A stretch of DNA of 64,000 nt from Marinomonas algarum (GCF_020532605.1 NZ_JAJATW010000007.1:93969-157968), one strand, 5' to 3'. Numbered from the stretch's first letter, positions 44,947 through 54,326 are shown. The notes: a model not told the origin generated them from the sequence alone. Program-made: numbers and translations.

Positions 44947-47544
44947 ATGTCTGACAAAACACTGGACAGCGATCTTAACAATACAGATCTTGACAATATT
45001 GTTGGTGATTCCGATGTTGGCGGTCGCAGACCCAATGATGCTTTTGGTAAATCTGTCCTGTGGTATTTGCCACTCATTTGGGCGATTTATCAGTTATGGA
45101 TCGCCTCACCTTTACCCTATATGCTGGGTGTCGGTGTCTTGAATGACACGCAAACACGTTCTATTCACCTTGGTTTTGCCGTTATTTTGGCCTTCCTTGC
45201 TTTTCCTGCCTTTAAATCCAGTCCGCGCCATCGTATCCGTGCTCTGACCTGGGTGATCGCCATTGTTGCAGCGGTTTCTGCCTCTTATTTATGGTGGGAT
45301 TATCGCGGCGTAGCCGATCGTACCGGTGCGCCAAACACAACCGACCTAGTCATTGCCGGTATAGGGATTGTCTTACTACTTGAAGCCGCACGTCGCTCGC
45401 TGGGTTTTCCATTAATGGGCGTGGCGCTGTTTTTCCTTGCTTATGTATTTTTTGGCTCTTGGAGTGGCTTGCCTGACATTGTCCAATGGAAAGGTGCGTC
45501 GTTTGAAAAAGCCATGAGTCATATGTGGCTCACCAGTGAAGGTGTCTTTGGTGTCGCCCTTGGTGTGTCGTCTGGTTTTGTCTTCTTATTCGTTTTATTT
45601 GGCTCTTTGCTTAACCAAGCGGGTGCCGGTAACTACTTTTTACAACTGGCTTTTGCTGCATTGGGTCATTTACGTGGCGGTCCTGCCAAAGCGGCGGTCA
45701 TTGCTTCTGCGGCAACCGGTTTGGTGTCTGGCTCTTCTATCGCCAACGTGGTGACCACAGGGACCTTTACTATCCCTTTGATGAAAAAAGTCGGCTTCCC
45801 GGCCACTAAAGCCGGTGCCATCGAGGTGTCCTCGTCAATCAATGGGGTATTAACACCGCCCGTGATGGGGGCCGTTGCCTTCTTGATGACAGAGTATGTG
45901 GGCATTTCCTATGTCGAAGTGGTGAAAACCGCCATTGTACCTGCGGCCATTTCTTATATTGCCTTGGTGTACATTGTTCACCTTGAAGCCCTAAAAATGG
46001 GCATGAAAGCCACGTCAACGACCCACCCTGTCAAAATCATTTTGGCGTCTATCTTGGTCATCGCCTTGTCGATTATCTTCTTTGGTGGGGCGCTCTATTT
46101 ATCTGGCTTGGCGGTGGGTGCCTTAAGTGGTGCCGTCGGAGGGGCCTCGATTTGGATCATTGTTGCCTTGATGTTAGTAGGCTATATCGCTGCCGTACGA
46201 TTCGCGGCGAAAGGCCCAGATTTAGACATGAGTTTGAACGCCATTGAAAACCTTCCTCCTACGAAGGTGATCTTCAAAACTGGTATTCATTACCTCATGC
46301 CTATCATGCTGTTGATGTACTTGCTGATGATTGAACGCAAATCACCCGGTTTGTCAGCCTTCTGGTCAACCATCTTCATGCTGTTTATCTTGCTGACACA
46401 AAATCCACTGAAAGCCTATTTCCGTGGCCAAGGTGAAATCGGTCGTCATATTAAAGAAGGTTTATCGGACATCGCTGAGGGCATGATTTCCGGTGCGCGT
46501 AATATGATTGGTCTGGCCGCAGCAATGGGTGTGGCAGGCATTATTGTTGGATCGGTCACCCTAACTGGGATCGGTCAAGTCATGGCGGAGTTTGTCGAAT
46601 TCTTGTCAGGCGGTAATTTGCTGGCCATGTTGTTCTTTGTGGCCTTGATCTCCATCGTGTTAGGCATGGGCTTACCAACAACAGCAAACTACATTGTTGT
46701 GTCGTCTTTGATGGCGGGTGTGGTTGTCGAATTAGGGGCGCAAAATGGCTTGATCGTTCCCTTGATCGCGGTACACATGTTTGTCTTCTACTTCGGTATC
46801 ATGGCAGACGTGACACCGCCTGTGGGGCTGGCGAGTTTTGCCGCCGCGGCGATCTCCAAGGGCGATCCGCTAAAAACTGGCTTCCAAGCGTTTTTCTACT
46901 CAATCCGAACCGCCTTGTTGCCTTTCCTCTTTATCTTCAATACGGATCTGTTGTTGATTGATGTGGGACCGATACAGGCCGTCTTTGTCTTTATCTTCGC
47001 ACTGATTGCTATGCTGTTGTTTGCAGCGGGTACGATGAACTTCTTTGTGGTGAAATCCAAGCTTTGGGAAAGTGCAACGCTTTTATTAGCCGCTTTTATC
47101 CTGTTCCAACCTGGCTTTTTCCTCAACCAGTTTGCCCCTGAGTTTGAAACACGACCAGGCAGTGCCGTATTGCAAATGGCCGAAGAAGCAAAAAGCGACA
47201 GCACACTGCGTGTCCGTTTGGTGGGTGAAGATCTGTACGGTGATGTGGTCGATGCGCGTTACTTATTGCCTGTTGGCCCCAAAGGCGACAGCGGTGAAGC
47301 ACGTTTATTCGATTCTGCAGGCCTAGAATTGCGCAACGAAGAAGGCAGATTCTATGTGGATAACCTAAACTTTGGCGGTGCGGCCGAACAATTGGGCATT
47401 GATTTCGATTGGGAAGTGGTTGAACTGGAAGTAGAAACCGACCGTCCACCGAAGGAGCTGTTTTACATTCCTGCTCTTTTGATGGTGCTTATGGTGATTG
47501 CATTGCAAGTACGTCGCCGTCGTAAACTGGAAATAGAGGCTTAG
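44947..47544 (+). CDS. Fused TRAP transporter permease (DctQ-DctM type)
   Basis: An 865-residue inner-membrane protein that merges small and large TRAP permease subunits, usual for TAXI systems. A short acidic N-terminal tail precedes many hydrophobic segments. Typical stretches are ASAATGLVSGSSIANVVTTG and LGMGLPTTANYIVVSSLMAG, and GIMADVTPPVGLASFAAAAIS. About 180 C-terminal residues form an extra soluble domain (residues about 730-830) and a last membrane helix. It drives uptake with a sodium or proton gradient. Confidence 0.93.
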   Translation: MSDKTLDSDLNNTDLDNIVGDSDVGGRRPNDAFGKSVLWYLPLIWAIYQLWIASPLPYMLGVGVLNDTQTRSIHLGFAVILAFLAFPAFKSSPRHRIRALTWVIAIVAAVSASYLWWDYRGVADRTGAPNTTDLVIAGIGIVLLLEAARRSLGFPLMGVALFFLAYVFFGSWSGLPDIVQWKGASFEKAMSHMWLTSEGVFGVALGVSSGFVFLFVLFGSLLNQAGAGNYFLQLAFAALGHLRGGPAKAAVIASAATGLVSGSSIANVVTTGTFTIPLMKKVGFPATKAGAIEVSSSINGVLTPPVMGAVAFLMTEYVGISYVEVVKTAIVPAAISYIALVYIVHLEALKMGMKATSTTHPVKIILASILVIALSIIFFGGALYLSGLAVGALSGAVGGASIWIIVALMLVGYIAAVRFAAKGPDLDMSLNAIENLPPTKVIFKTGIHYLMPIMLLMYLLMIERKSPGLSAFWSTIFMLFILLTQNPLKAYFRGQGEIGRHIKEGLSDIAEGMISGARNMIGLAAAMGVAGIIVGSVTLTGIGQVMAEFVEFLSGGNLLAMLFFVALISIVLGMGLPTTANYIVVSSLMAGVVVELGAQNGLIVPLIAVHMFVFYFGIMADVTPPVGLASFAAAAISKGDPLKTGFQAFFYSIRTALLPFLFIFNTDLLLIDVGPIQAVFVFIFALIAMLLFAAGTMNFFVVKSKLWESATLLLAAFILFQPGFFLNQFAPEFETRPGSAVLQMAEEAKSDSTLRVRLVGEDLYGDVVDARYLLPVGPKGDSGEARLFDSAGLELRNEEGRFYVDNLNFGGAAEQLGIDFDWEVVELEVETDRPPKELFYIPALLMVLMVIALQVRRRRKLEIEA

Positions 47545-47546
47545 CC

Positions 47547-47981
47547 ATGAATAAACATATTTTATGCTGTATCGACTTAACCCATACCAAAGACGCAAAA
47601 AACGTCATTTTGGAAGCGGAAAGACAGGCCAATATTGACGGTGCTAAGCTGACCATCATGACGGTCATCCCTGATTATGGCTCTTCTTGGGTGGGGTTGT
47701 TTTTTAAAGAAGGCACACTGAGCGATGCGGCCAACGCAGCCAGTAACACACTCAAAACCCTTATCAAGGACACCTTACCTGAGCACAAAGGGGTCAAAAG
47801 TGTGGTAGAGATTGGCGTGGTGTACGAGCAAGTATTGCATCAGATTGATAAGCTGAAAGTGGATTTGATCGTGCTAGGCGCTCACAAGCCCAACGTGCTT
47901 GATCATTTGATGGGCCCTAATGCCGCACACATTGTGCGCTCATCGCCTATTTCCTCTTTAATAGTGCGAACGCAAAAGTAG
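47547..47981 (+). CDS. UspA-family universal stress protein
   Basis: A 144-residue cytoplasmic protein with the ATP-binding Usp motif GAHKPNVLDHLMGPNAAHIVRSS close to the C-terminus. It begins 2 bp after the permease stop. A Usp encoded with a TRAP permease recalls TeaD of the Halomonas ectoine TRAP system, which regulates uptake, so a similar regulatory role is possible. Confidence 0.9.
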   Translation: MNKHILCCIDLTHTKDAKNVILEAERQANIDGAKLTIMTVIPDYGSSWVGLFFKEGTLSDAANAASNTLKTLIKDTLPEHKGVKSVVEIGVVYEQVLHQIDKLKVDLIVLGAHKPNVLDHLMGPNAAHIVRSSPISSLIVRTQK

Positions 47982-48001
47982 CGTCAAACTGATAACCCAT
48001 C

Positions 48002-48040
48002 AAAAGCAGAATACGCGTTCATCGTATTCTGCTTTTTTAT
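48002..48040 (+). terminator. Terminator of the TRAP operon
   Basis: Perfect stem AAAAGCAGAATACG / CGTATTCTGCTTTT with a 7-nt loop and a T-run. Confidence 0.9.
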
Positions 48041-48160
48041 TTTTCGTATCATCCTCCTCCAAACGGGCAAAATAGCAACGAATCCCTGTATTACCAGACA
48101 AGGAATACACGTCTCAAAAAGACGCTGACAAGGTCTCACCAGTGCCATAAAAATAAAAAA

Positions 48161-49048
48161 CTAATGTTTTTTTTGTGCCACCCAATAGGCATTGTTTTCC
48201 TGTCTTAGCTCCTCATAAGACGTGATCCTTTGTTGTGCACTCTCGCCCCCTTGCGCCACCAGCATGGCCAGAAGATTTTCAATTACTGCCATCATGCCGG
48301 TATAACAACCAAAGTAGTGAGTGGATAAGACCGACGCGATCAGGGTCTCGTCTGGGGTAAATTCCGGTGACACAATGTCACTGTCCGAAATCACAATCAG
48401 CTTAATGCCCTTACGTTGGGCAAACTGACACGCCTCTATGGTTTCACGAGAATAAGGCGTCATTGCAATGGCAATCATCACGTCCCCTTCTCCTGCCAAA
48501 TGCAGATCATCAATGGCACTGCCCATATGACGTGGAATCAGTTGCAGGGAAGGCAATGCCATACGACCAACATAGTGCAAGTAAAACGCCATCGCATAAC
48601 TGGCTCGAACCGCGGTCAAATAGACGCCTTTGGCGGACAAAAGTACATTCACCACACGTTGCATACGATCCGCATCAAGGTGCTCTAAAGAACGCTGGAC
48701 AATGGCCATGCTGTTTAACGCGGCATCCGCCTGCACGCTGCCACTTTCACCACGCTCTCTTAGGCCCTCAATCCAACTCGGCTGGTCCACGCTGGCCGCC
48801 GCCGATACGAGGGATTGGCGAAACGGCTCTCTCAGTTCGTCATAGCTGTCGACGCCCATTTTTTCCGCCAAACGAATCAATGTATAGGTGCTTACCCCAG
48901 CCTTACGCGCGGTTTCGCGGATCGGGTCGAGGCCAAAATCCGACGGATGATCAATGATGTATTTGGCCACAGTGCGTAAGCCCCGGGACAGATTGGGAAT
49001 CGCCGCTTTTAAGTGCACGAGCAATCTATTTTTGAGCGTTGGATCCAT
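48161..49048 (-). CDS. RpiR/MurR-family regulator (HTH plus SIS domain)
   Basis: A 295-residue regulator. The N-terminal HTH_6 domain (LRTVAKYIIDHPSDFGLDPIRETARKAGVSTYTLIRLAEKMG in parts, residues 20-66) precedes a SIS domain (GVYLTAVRASYAMAFYLHYVGRM; ISDSDIVSPEF). SIS domains sense phosphosugars or related metabolites. The ATG at 49048 follows AGAGG by 7 nt. It diverges from the BKACE-aminotransferase genes and probably controls them, perhaps with the TRAP importer. Confidence 0.87.
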   Translation of the reverse strand: MDPTLKNRLLVHLKAAIPNLSRGLRTVAKYIIDHPSDFGLDPIRETARKAGVSTYTLIRLAEKMGVDSYDELREPFRQSLVSAAASVDQPSWIEGLRERGESGSVQADAALNSMAIVQRSLEHLDADRMQRVVNVLLSAKGVYLTAVRASYAMAFYLHYVGRMALPSLQLIPRHMGSAIDDLHLAGEGDVMIAIAMTPYSRETIEACQFAQRKGIKLIVISDSDIVSPEFTPDETLIASVLSTHYFGCYTGMMAVIENLLAMLVAQGGESAQQRITSYEELRQENNAYWVAQKKH

Positions 49049-49212
49049 AGGCAAACCTCTTTAAACAAAGAACATAAAAATACGACAACTAATTACAAAC
49101 GTTATTTTTATGAATTATTGACTAAAAATGTAATTAGCGCAAAATTGATCTCGCTCAAGGTTATCAACATTTAACGCTCGCAACATCGTTTGATCGTTTA
49201 GGAAACTCTATT

Positions 49213-49275
49213 ATGGCCTACTCTCTCCCTGCCCCTGCTTCCGACGCCGTTATCGGCGCACCAATGGAGGCATAA
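49213..49275 (+). CDS. Small frame (20 codons) directly ahead of the BKACE gene
   Basis: An ATG preceded by AGGAAA opens a 20-codon frame (MAYSLPAP...GAPMEA) that stops 4 bp before the BKACE start and contains that gene's GGAGG in its last codons. This is the geometry of a translationally coupled leader peptide. The alternative is the relic of a lost gene. No regulatory codon run is obvious. Confidence 0.4.
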   Translation: MAYSLPAPASDAVIGAPMEA

Positions 49276-49279
49276 GCGA

Positions 49280-50041
49280 ATGACTCGTCCTTTTATTATG
49301 GTTGCCCCTAATGGGGCACGTCGAGGTAAGGAGGCGAATGCTTCTTTACCTATCACCCTTCCAGAAATGATCACCACTGCTGCCAGCTGTCAGCTTGCAG
49401 GCGCCGATGCCTTGCATTTGCATGTGCGTGACGCACAAGGTCGCCATACCATCGACGTTGGTCTGTATCGTGAAGCCACCAGCGAGTTGGCGCTTAAGGT
49501 ACCGGAGCTTGAGGTGCAAATTACCACAGAAGCAGCGGGCATCTTTGACGTCCCGGCACAATATCAATGCTTACGGGACTTACAACCAAAATGGGCGTCG
49601 GTGTCGATTCGTGAAATGGCTCGCGATCTGAGCCTTGCCCCCAAGGTGTACGACCTATGCGCCGAAAACAACACCAAGATTCAACACATTCTGTACAACA
49701 CAGACGACATTGCTTTGCTGCTGGAATGGCAGAAACAAAGCATCGTCAAGGCCACACAGGACAGCGTCTTGTTTGTACTAGGTCGCTACACCCAAGGTCA
49801 GGTGTCATCACCCGATGACCTGACACCTTTTCGTCAAGCATTGCCGAACATCAAACATTGGATGGTGTGTGCCTTCGGTCCAGACGAACACCGTTGTTTA
49901 GCCCATGCCGCCCATCAAGGTGGTGCGGTACGCGTCGGTTTTGAGAACAGCTTAGTCGCGCCAGATGGTACGCCACACGCAGACAATGCCGCGTCCATCA
50001 CAGCGCTAATTAACACGATTGAAAAGGGGTATTCTGCATGA
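49280..50041 (+). CDS. BKACE-family beta-keto acid cleavage enzyme (DUF849)
   Basis: A 253-residue TIM-barrel enzyme of the 3-keto-5-aminohexanoate cleavage family. The N-terminal APNGARRGKEANASLPITLPE, the zinc-binding DALHLHVRDAQGRHT and late GGAVRVGFENSLVAPDGT are characteristic. These enzymes condense a beta-keto acid with acetyl-CoA to release acetoacetate and a new CoA ester. Substrates vary widely, including 3-keto-5-aminohexanoate and dehydrocarnitine. It overlaps the aminotransferase gene by 4 bp, so the keto acid may come from that enzyme. It is somewhat shorter than usual (about 270-310). Confidence 0.87.
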   Translation: MTRPFIMVAPNGARRGKEANASLPITLPEMITTAASCQLAGADALHLHVRDAQGRHTIDVGLYREATSELALKVPELEVQITTEAAGIFDVPAQYQCLRDLQPKWASVSIREMARDLSLAPKVYDLCAENNTKIQHILYNTDDIALLLEWQKQSIVKATQDSVLFVLGRYTQGQVSSPDDLTPFRQALPNIKHWMVCAFGPDEHRCLAHAAHQGGAVRVGFENSLVAPDGTPHADNAASITALINTIEKGYSA

Positions 50042-51372
50042 GTCACGTTTTTCCACGCCATTGTCACGCCTCTTTACCAACAGCGGTTGCCGGTGATGGC
50101 TGTTATTTGATCGACAAAGACGGTAAACGCTATTTCGATGGCTCGGGTGGGGCTGCAGTCTCCTGCCTTGGGCACTCTAACCAAAATGTCATCAATGCGA
50201 TCAAAGAGCAGGCAGAGAAATTGGCGTTTGCGCACACGAGCTTTTTCACGTCAGAACCGGCCGAAGAATTAGCGGACTTATTAATTGCCAACGCACCAGG
50301 CGATCTAGACCGCGTGTATTTTGTTTCTGGTGGTTCCGAGTCCGTAGAATCTGCTATTAAATTAGCGCGCCAGTACTTTGTCGAAAAAGGCGAACCTCAG
50401 CGTCGTCATCTTATTGCCCGTCGTCAAAGCTATCATGGCAATACTTTAGGCGCTTTGTCTGCAGGCGGTAATGTGTTGCGTCGTGAAAAGTTTGCGCCGA
50501 TCTTGGTGGAAATGAGCCACATTGCCCCTTGTTATGAATACGCAGAACGTGATTCAGCGGAAGACTTAGAAGCCTACGGTCAACGTGTTGCCAATGAACT
50601 GGAGGCCGAAATTTTGCGTTTGGGCTCCGGCACTGTAATGGCCTTTATTGCTGAGCCGGTTGTCGGTGCGACCTTAGGCGCCGTGCCCAGTGTACCCGGC
50701 TATTTCAAACGCGTGCGTGAAATTTGCGACGAACACGGTGTTTTATTGATCCTTGACGAAGTAATGTGTGGCATGGGTCGTACCGGCTATTTGTTCGCCC
50801 ATGAAGCCGAAGGGATTAAAGCCGATATCGTGTGTATTGCCAAAGGACTTGGGGCGGGTTATCAACCCATTGGCGCCATGCTCTGTACGGATCACATTTA
50901 CAACACAGTGAAAGAGGGCTCTGGCTTTTTCCAGCACGGTCATACCTATATAGGCCACCCGGTTGCTACCGCTGCAGGTTTGGCTGTTGTGAAAGAGATG
51001 TTAAACAACGACTTGGTCAATCAAGTGAAACAGCGTGGTGCATTTTTGGAACAGGCGTTACAGGCTAAATTTGCTGACCACCCCCACATCGGCGATCTCC
51101 GTGGCCGTGGTTTATTCCGCAGTCTAGAGATTGTCGAGAATCGTGACAGCAAAAAACCTTTTGATCCAAGTTTGGCCTTAGCCGGTAAGTTAAAGAAAGC
51201 CGCTTTAGAAGAAGGCTTGGTTTGTTACCCAGGTAGCGGAACACGAGACGGTAAACACGGCGATCACATTTTATTAGCTCCTCCCTTCATCGCCAGCGAG
51301 GCACAATTAACAGAACTGGTCGAGATGCTATCACGCGCTATCGACAAAACATTATCAAAAACAATAAGGTAA
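50038..51372 (+). CDS. Class III PLP-dependent aminotransferase
   Basis: A 444-residue omega-type aminotransferase. FVSGGSESVESAIKLARQY binds PLP phosphate, LLILDEVMCGMGRTG holds the PLP aspartate, and CIAKGLGAGYQPIGA holds the Schiff-base lysine. Substrates of this class are amines distal to a carboxylate, such as beta-alanine, GABA, taurine or other omega-amino acids. ATGA overlap with the BKACE gene shows cotranslation, which suggests a two-step route from an amino acid to a cleaved keto acid. Confidence 0.9.
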   Translation: MSHVFPRHCHASLPTAVAGDGCYLIDKDGKRYFDGSGGAAVSCLGHSNQNVINAIKEQAEKLAFAHTSFFTSEPAEELADLLIANAPGDLDRVYFVSGGSESVESAIKLARQYFVEKGEPQRRHLIARRQSYHGNTLGALSAGGNVLRREKFAPILVEMSHIAPCYEYAERDSAEDLEAYGQRVANELEAEILRLGSGTVMAFIAEPVVGATLGAVPSVPGYFKRVREICDEHGVLLILDEVMCGMGRTGYLFAHEAEGIKADIVCIAKGLGAGYQPIGAMLCTDHIYNTVKEGSGFFQHGHTYIGHPVATAAGLAVVKEMLNNDLVNQVKQRGAFLEQALQAKFADHPHIGDLRGRGLFRSLEIVENRDSKKPFDPSLALAGKLKKAALEEGLVCYPGSGTRDGKHGDHILLAPPFIASEAQLTELVEMLSRAIDKTLSKTIR

Positions 51373-51433
51373 AACACCGCTCAACCCTCTCACTAATGTT
51401 TCTATTTTCCCGCTGTCTCTTTTTCTATTGCCA

Positions 51434-51456
51434 TAAGCGGCTTATTATAAGCCGCT
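51434..51456. other. Perfect hairpin after the aminotransferase gene
   Basis: AGCGGCTTA / TAAGCCGCT with a 3-nt loop and no T-run. It may be a factor-independent stop of low strength or an mRNA 3' stabiliser. Confidence 0.45.
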
Positions 51457-51462
51457 GAATGA

Positions 51463-51570
51463 ACAGACGACTTGAGTAATTGGCAAGTGGGTCAAACCGG
51501 TAAAGTGTCCGATTATGGCCTAGTTAGTGATTTATTTGATGTCGTACCAGAATTAATGGAGCAATTATAA
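51463..51570 (+). pseudogene. etfA: Remnant of electron transfer flavoprotein alpha subunit gene (etfA)
   Basis: A stop-free stretch in frame with a terminal TAA encodes ...NWQVGQTGKVSDYGLVSD then LFDVVPELMEQL. QVGQTGKV is the conserved FAD-region motif of EtfA, and DYGLV-DLF--VPEL is the EtfA C-terminus. In an intact EtfA these are separated by about 45 residues, so the piece is an internally deleted fossil that also lacks the whole N-terminal part. Its stop overlaps the purU start (TAATG), which shows an old etfA-purU gene junction. Confidence 0.8.
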
Positions 51571-52454
51571 TGTCTAAGTATTGTCTAACGGTTACCTGCC
51601 CTTCTCGTCGTGGAATTGTTGCTGCGATCTCCGGTTTCTTGGCTGAAAAAGGCTGTAATATCACAGACAGCGCTCAATATGATGATATCAATACCGATCG
51701 TTTTTTTACTCGTCTTAGCTTAGAAAGCCAAGCAGGCACAGAACAAGCAGACCTGGAAAGGGATTTCGCTGCCATCGCCGAAAAATTCGATATGGAATGG
51801 GGCTTTCACGCGGAAGATGAGAAAATGAAAGTCTTGATCATGGTGTCACGCTATGGTCATTGTTTAACCGACTTACTTTACCGTAGCCAAATCGGCACCT
51901 TGCCCATCGAAGTGGTGGGTGTGATATCCAATCATTTGGATTATCAAAAGTTAGTGGTGAATAACGACATCCCATTCCATTACGTCAATGTTACAAAAGA
52001 CAATAAGCTCGAAGCGGAAGCGAAACTGCTGAGTTTAGTTGAAGAAAGTGGCGCTGAATTGGTTGTATTGGCCCGTTATATGCAAATTTTATCGGATGAG
52101 CTTTGCCAAAAAATGTCGGGGCGAATCATCAATATTCATCACTCTTTCCTACCGTCTTTTAAAGGCGCAAACCCTTACAAACAAGCGTTTGATAAAGGCG
52201 TAAAATTGATCGGAGCGACCTCTCATTATGTGACGGCAGACCTAGATGAAGGCCCAATCATTGAACAAGAAACCACTCGCGTCACCCACGCACAATCCAT
52301 TCAGGATTACGTGAGTTTCGGACGTGAAGTAGAGTCTTCTGTTCTGGCTCGTGCCGTTCATGCCCATGCACGTCGCCGTGTGTTCCAAAACGGAGCAAAA
52401 ACCGTGGTTTTCCCAGCATCGCCAGGCAGTTACTCTGCCGAGCGAATGGGCTAG
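51570..52454 (+). CDS. purU: Formyltetrahydrofolate deformylase
   Basis: A 294-residue enzyme that hydrolyses 10-formyl-THF to formate and THF. It has an N-terminal ACT domain (CLTVTCPSRRGIVAAISGFLAEKGCNI in parts) and a C-terminal formyl transferase-type domain with INIHHSFLPSFKGANPYKQA and SHYVTADLDEGPIIEQ. In marine and pseudomonad genomes purU often sits with genes for glycine betaine demethylation that generate one-carbon units. The etfA relic fits that origin. Confidence 0.94.
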   Translation: MSKYCLTVTCPSRRGIVAAISGFLAEKGCNITDSAQYDDINTDRFFTRLSLESQAGTEQADLERDFAAIAEKFDMEWGFHAEDEKMKVLIMVSRYGHCLTDLLYRSQIGTLPIEVVGVISNHLDYQKLVVNNDIPFHYVNVTKDNKLEAEAKLLSLVEESGAELVVLARYMQILSDELCQKMSGRIINIHHSFLPSFKGANPYKQAFDKGVKLIGATSHYVTADLDEGPIIEQETTRVTHAQSIQDYVSFGREVESSVLARAVHAHARRRVFQNGAKTVVFPASPGSYSAERMG

Positions 52455-52516
52455 GCATTAAAGGCAATCACAATGCGATGCTGTCAGGCAAAGCCGCTGC
52501 AATAAAACCTCCCACC

Positions 52517-52553
52517 AAAACCCCCTTGCTGCTATACCGCAAGGGGTTTTTTC
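52517..52553 (+). terminator. Terminator after purU
   Basis: AAAACCCCCTTGC / GCAAGGGGTTTT stem (one unpaired C) with a 9-nt loop and T-run. Confidence 0.85.
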
Positions 52554-52655
52554 TTTTTGGGGCTTGTATCTTCGCATCAAACTACTGTATAAATAAATAG
52601 CACTGTATAGATAAACAGTTAATTTATCTCTGTCTATTTTCTCTTTGGAGTTTTT

Positions 52656-54326
52656 ATGCTGACCAGCATCGCTATTGCCAACTTTGCCATTGTTGAATCT
52701 CTTGAACTGGAGTTCAAAAAAGGCATGACCGTTATTTCGGGTGAAACCGGAGCGGGTAAGTCCATTATGGTCGACGCCTTATCCCTTTGTTTGGGTGATC
52801 GCACCGATGCTGCGGTTGTTAGGCATGGTCAGAAAAAAGCCGACATCAGCGCCAGTTTTGATATTCAGCACTACCCTCATGTCCATCGATGGTTAAGTGA
52901 GCGCGATTTAGAGCAGGATCAGCATTGTATTTTACGTCGTGTCATCAGCAAAGAGGGTCGTTCTAAAGCCTATATTAATGGTCGCCCTTGTACCTTGAGC
53001 GATTTAAAAGAAGTAGGAAGCCAACTGGTCGACATTCATGGCCAGCATGAACACCAGTCACTCTTGAAAAAAGATGCTCAACGCCAGCAGTTAGATGCGT
53101 ATGGACAACTTACCGAGCTAAGACGGTCTGTAAGCCAGCAGTACACGACCTGGCGTCAGCTAAAAGACGCGTTATCTGCTCAGCAAAATCGCTCTGCTGA
53201 GTTTGACGCCAAGGTGCAACTCTTGTCTTACCAAGCACAAGAACTGCAGCAGCTCGATTTAAAAGAGGGTGAAATAGAAGCACTTGAAGAGGAACAGGCT
53301 TTTCTGTCCAATATCGCCGACTCTCAATTCAAGGCTTATCAAGCCAGCGGGTTACTCGTTGACAGCGACGAAGGCAATGTCTGCTCACTGTTGCATCAGG
53401 CGATCAATAGCGCTGGCCAGATTCGCCCGGCCACCAAAGCCCTGGAAGATGCCCTCGATATGATGAACGCCGCGCTGATTCAAGCTCAGGAAGCCGCCGA
53501 TAGTCTGCATCACTACCAAGACACCTTGGAGCAAGACCCAGAGCGTCTTACCGACATTGAACAGCGCCTTTCTGATATTTACGATACCGCGCGTAAACAT
53601 CGCACCCTGCCTGAAGGCTTGTTATCACTACGAGAAAGTGTGGAGGCTGAGTTAGATGGGCTGCAAGGCAGCGAAGAAAGCATTGAAGCCTTAAAGGAAA
53701 AAGAAGAACAGGCTTATGAAACCCTCACGGCATTGGCAACCACCTTGACAGAAAAGCGTATTCTGGCGACAGATGATCTCGCCCAGAAAGTGGAAGAGCA
53801 GATACACGGTTTGGGCATGCCTCATGCGCGTTTCTTTATTCAATGCCAGCCTTTGAATCAGGTCACGGCACACGGTTTTGAAGACATCGAATACATGATT
53901 GCTTCCAACCCTGGGCAACCGGCTCAGCCTCTGCGTAAAGTGGCTTCTGGGGGCGAATTATCACGTATCAGCCTTGGTATCCAAGTCGTCACAGCGCACA
54001 CGTCCATCATTCCGACCTTGGTGTTTGATGAAGTCGATGTTGGCATCAGTGGTGGAACCGCAGAAGTGGTTGGACGCATGCTACGCTCTGTTGGGCAGCG
54101 TGGTCAGGTATTCTGTGTCACACATTTGGCGCAAGTGGCTGCACAAGGCAATCAACACCTTAGAGTCAGTAAACAAGTCACCGAAGAGGCCACCTCGTCT
54201 CAAGTGCAACAACTGCAAGAACAAGATCGCACCCAAGAAGTAGCTCGCTTACTTGGTGGCTTAGAACTCACCAAGCAAACATTGGCGCATGCCCGTGAAA
54301 TGCTGGGCAATGTACACTTGCAATAA
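52656..54326 (+). CDS. recN: DNA repair protein RecN
   Basis: A 556-residue SMC-like ATPase for double-strand break repair. Walker A is SGETGAGKS near residue 28, two long coiled-coil arms follow, and the C-terminal part has the ABC signature VASGGELSRISLGIQ and Walker B TLVFDEVDVGISGG. Length is normal. It is alone, and no LexA box was identified with confidence. Confidence 0.96.
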   Translation: MLTSIAIANFAIVESLELEFKKGMTVISGETGAGKSIMVDALSLCLGDRTDAAVVRHGQKKADISASFDIQHYPHVHRWLSERDLEQDQHCILRRVISKEGRSKAYINGRPCTLSDLKEVGSQLVDIHGQHEHQSLLKKDAQRQQLDAYGQLTELRRSVSQQYTTWRQLKDALSAQQNRSAEFDAKVQLLSYQAQELQQLDLKEGEIEALEEEQAFLSNIADSQFKAYQASGLLVDSDEGNVCSLLHQAINSAGQIRPATKALEDALDMMNAALIQAQEAADSLHHYQDTLEQDPERLTDIEQRLSDIYDTARKHRTLPEGLLSLRESVEAELDGLQGSEESIEALKEKEEQAYETLTALATTLTEKRILATDDLAQKVEEQIHGLGMPHARFFIQCQPLNQVTAHGFEDIEYMIASNPGQPAQPLRKVASGGELSRISLGIQVVTAHTSIIPTLVFDEVDVGISGGTAEVVGRMLRSVGQRGQVFCVTHLAQVAAQGNQHLRVSKQVTEEATSSQVQQLQEQDRTQEVARLLGGLELTKQTLAHAREMLGNVHLQ

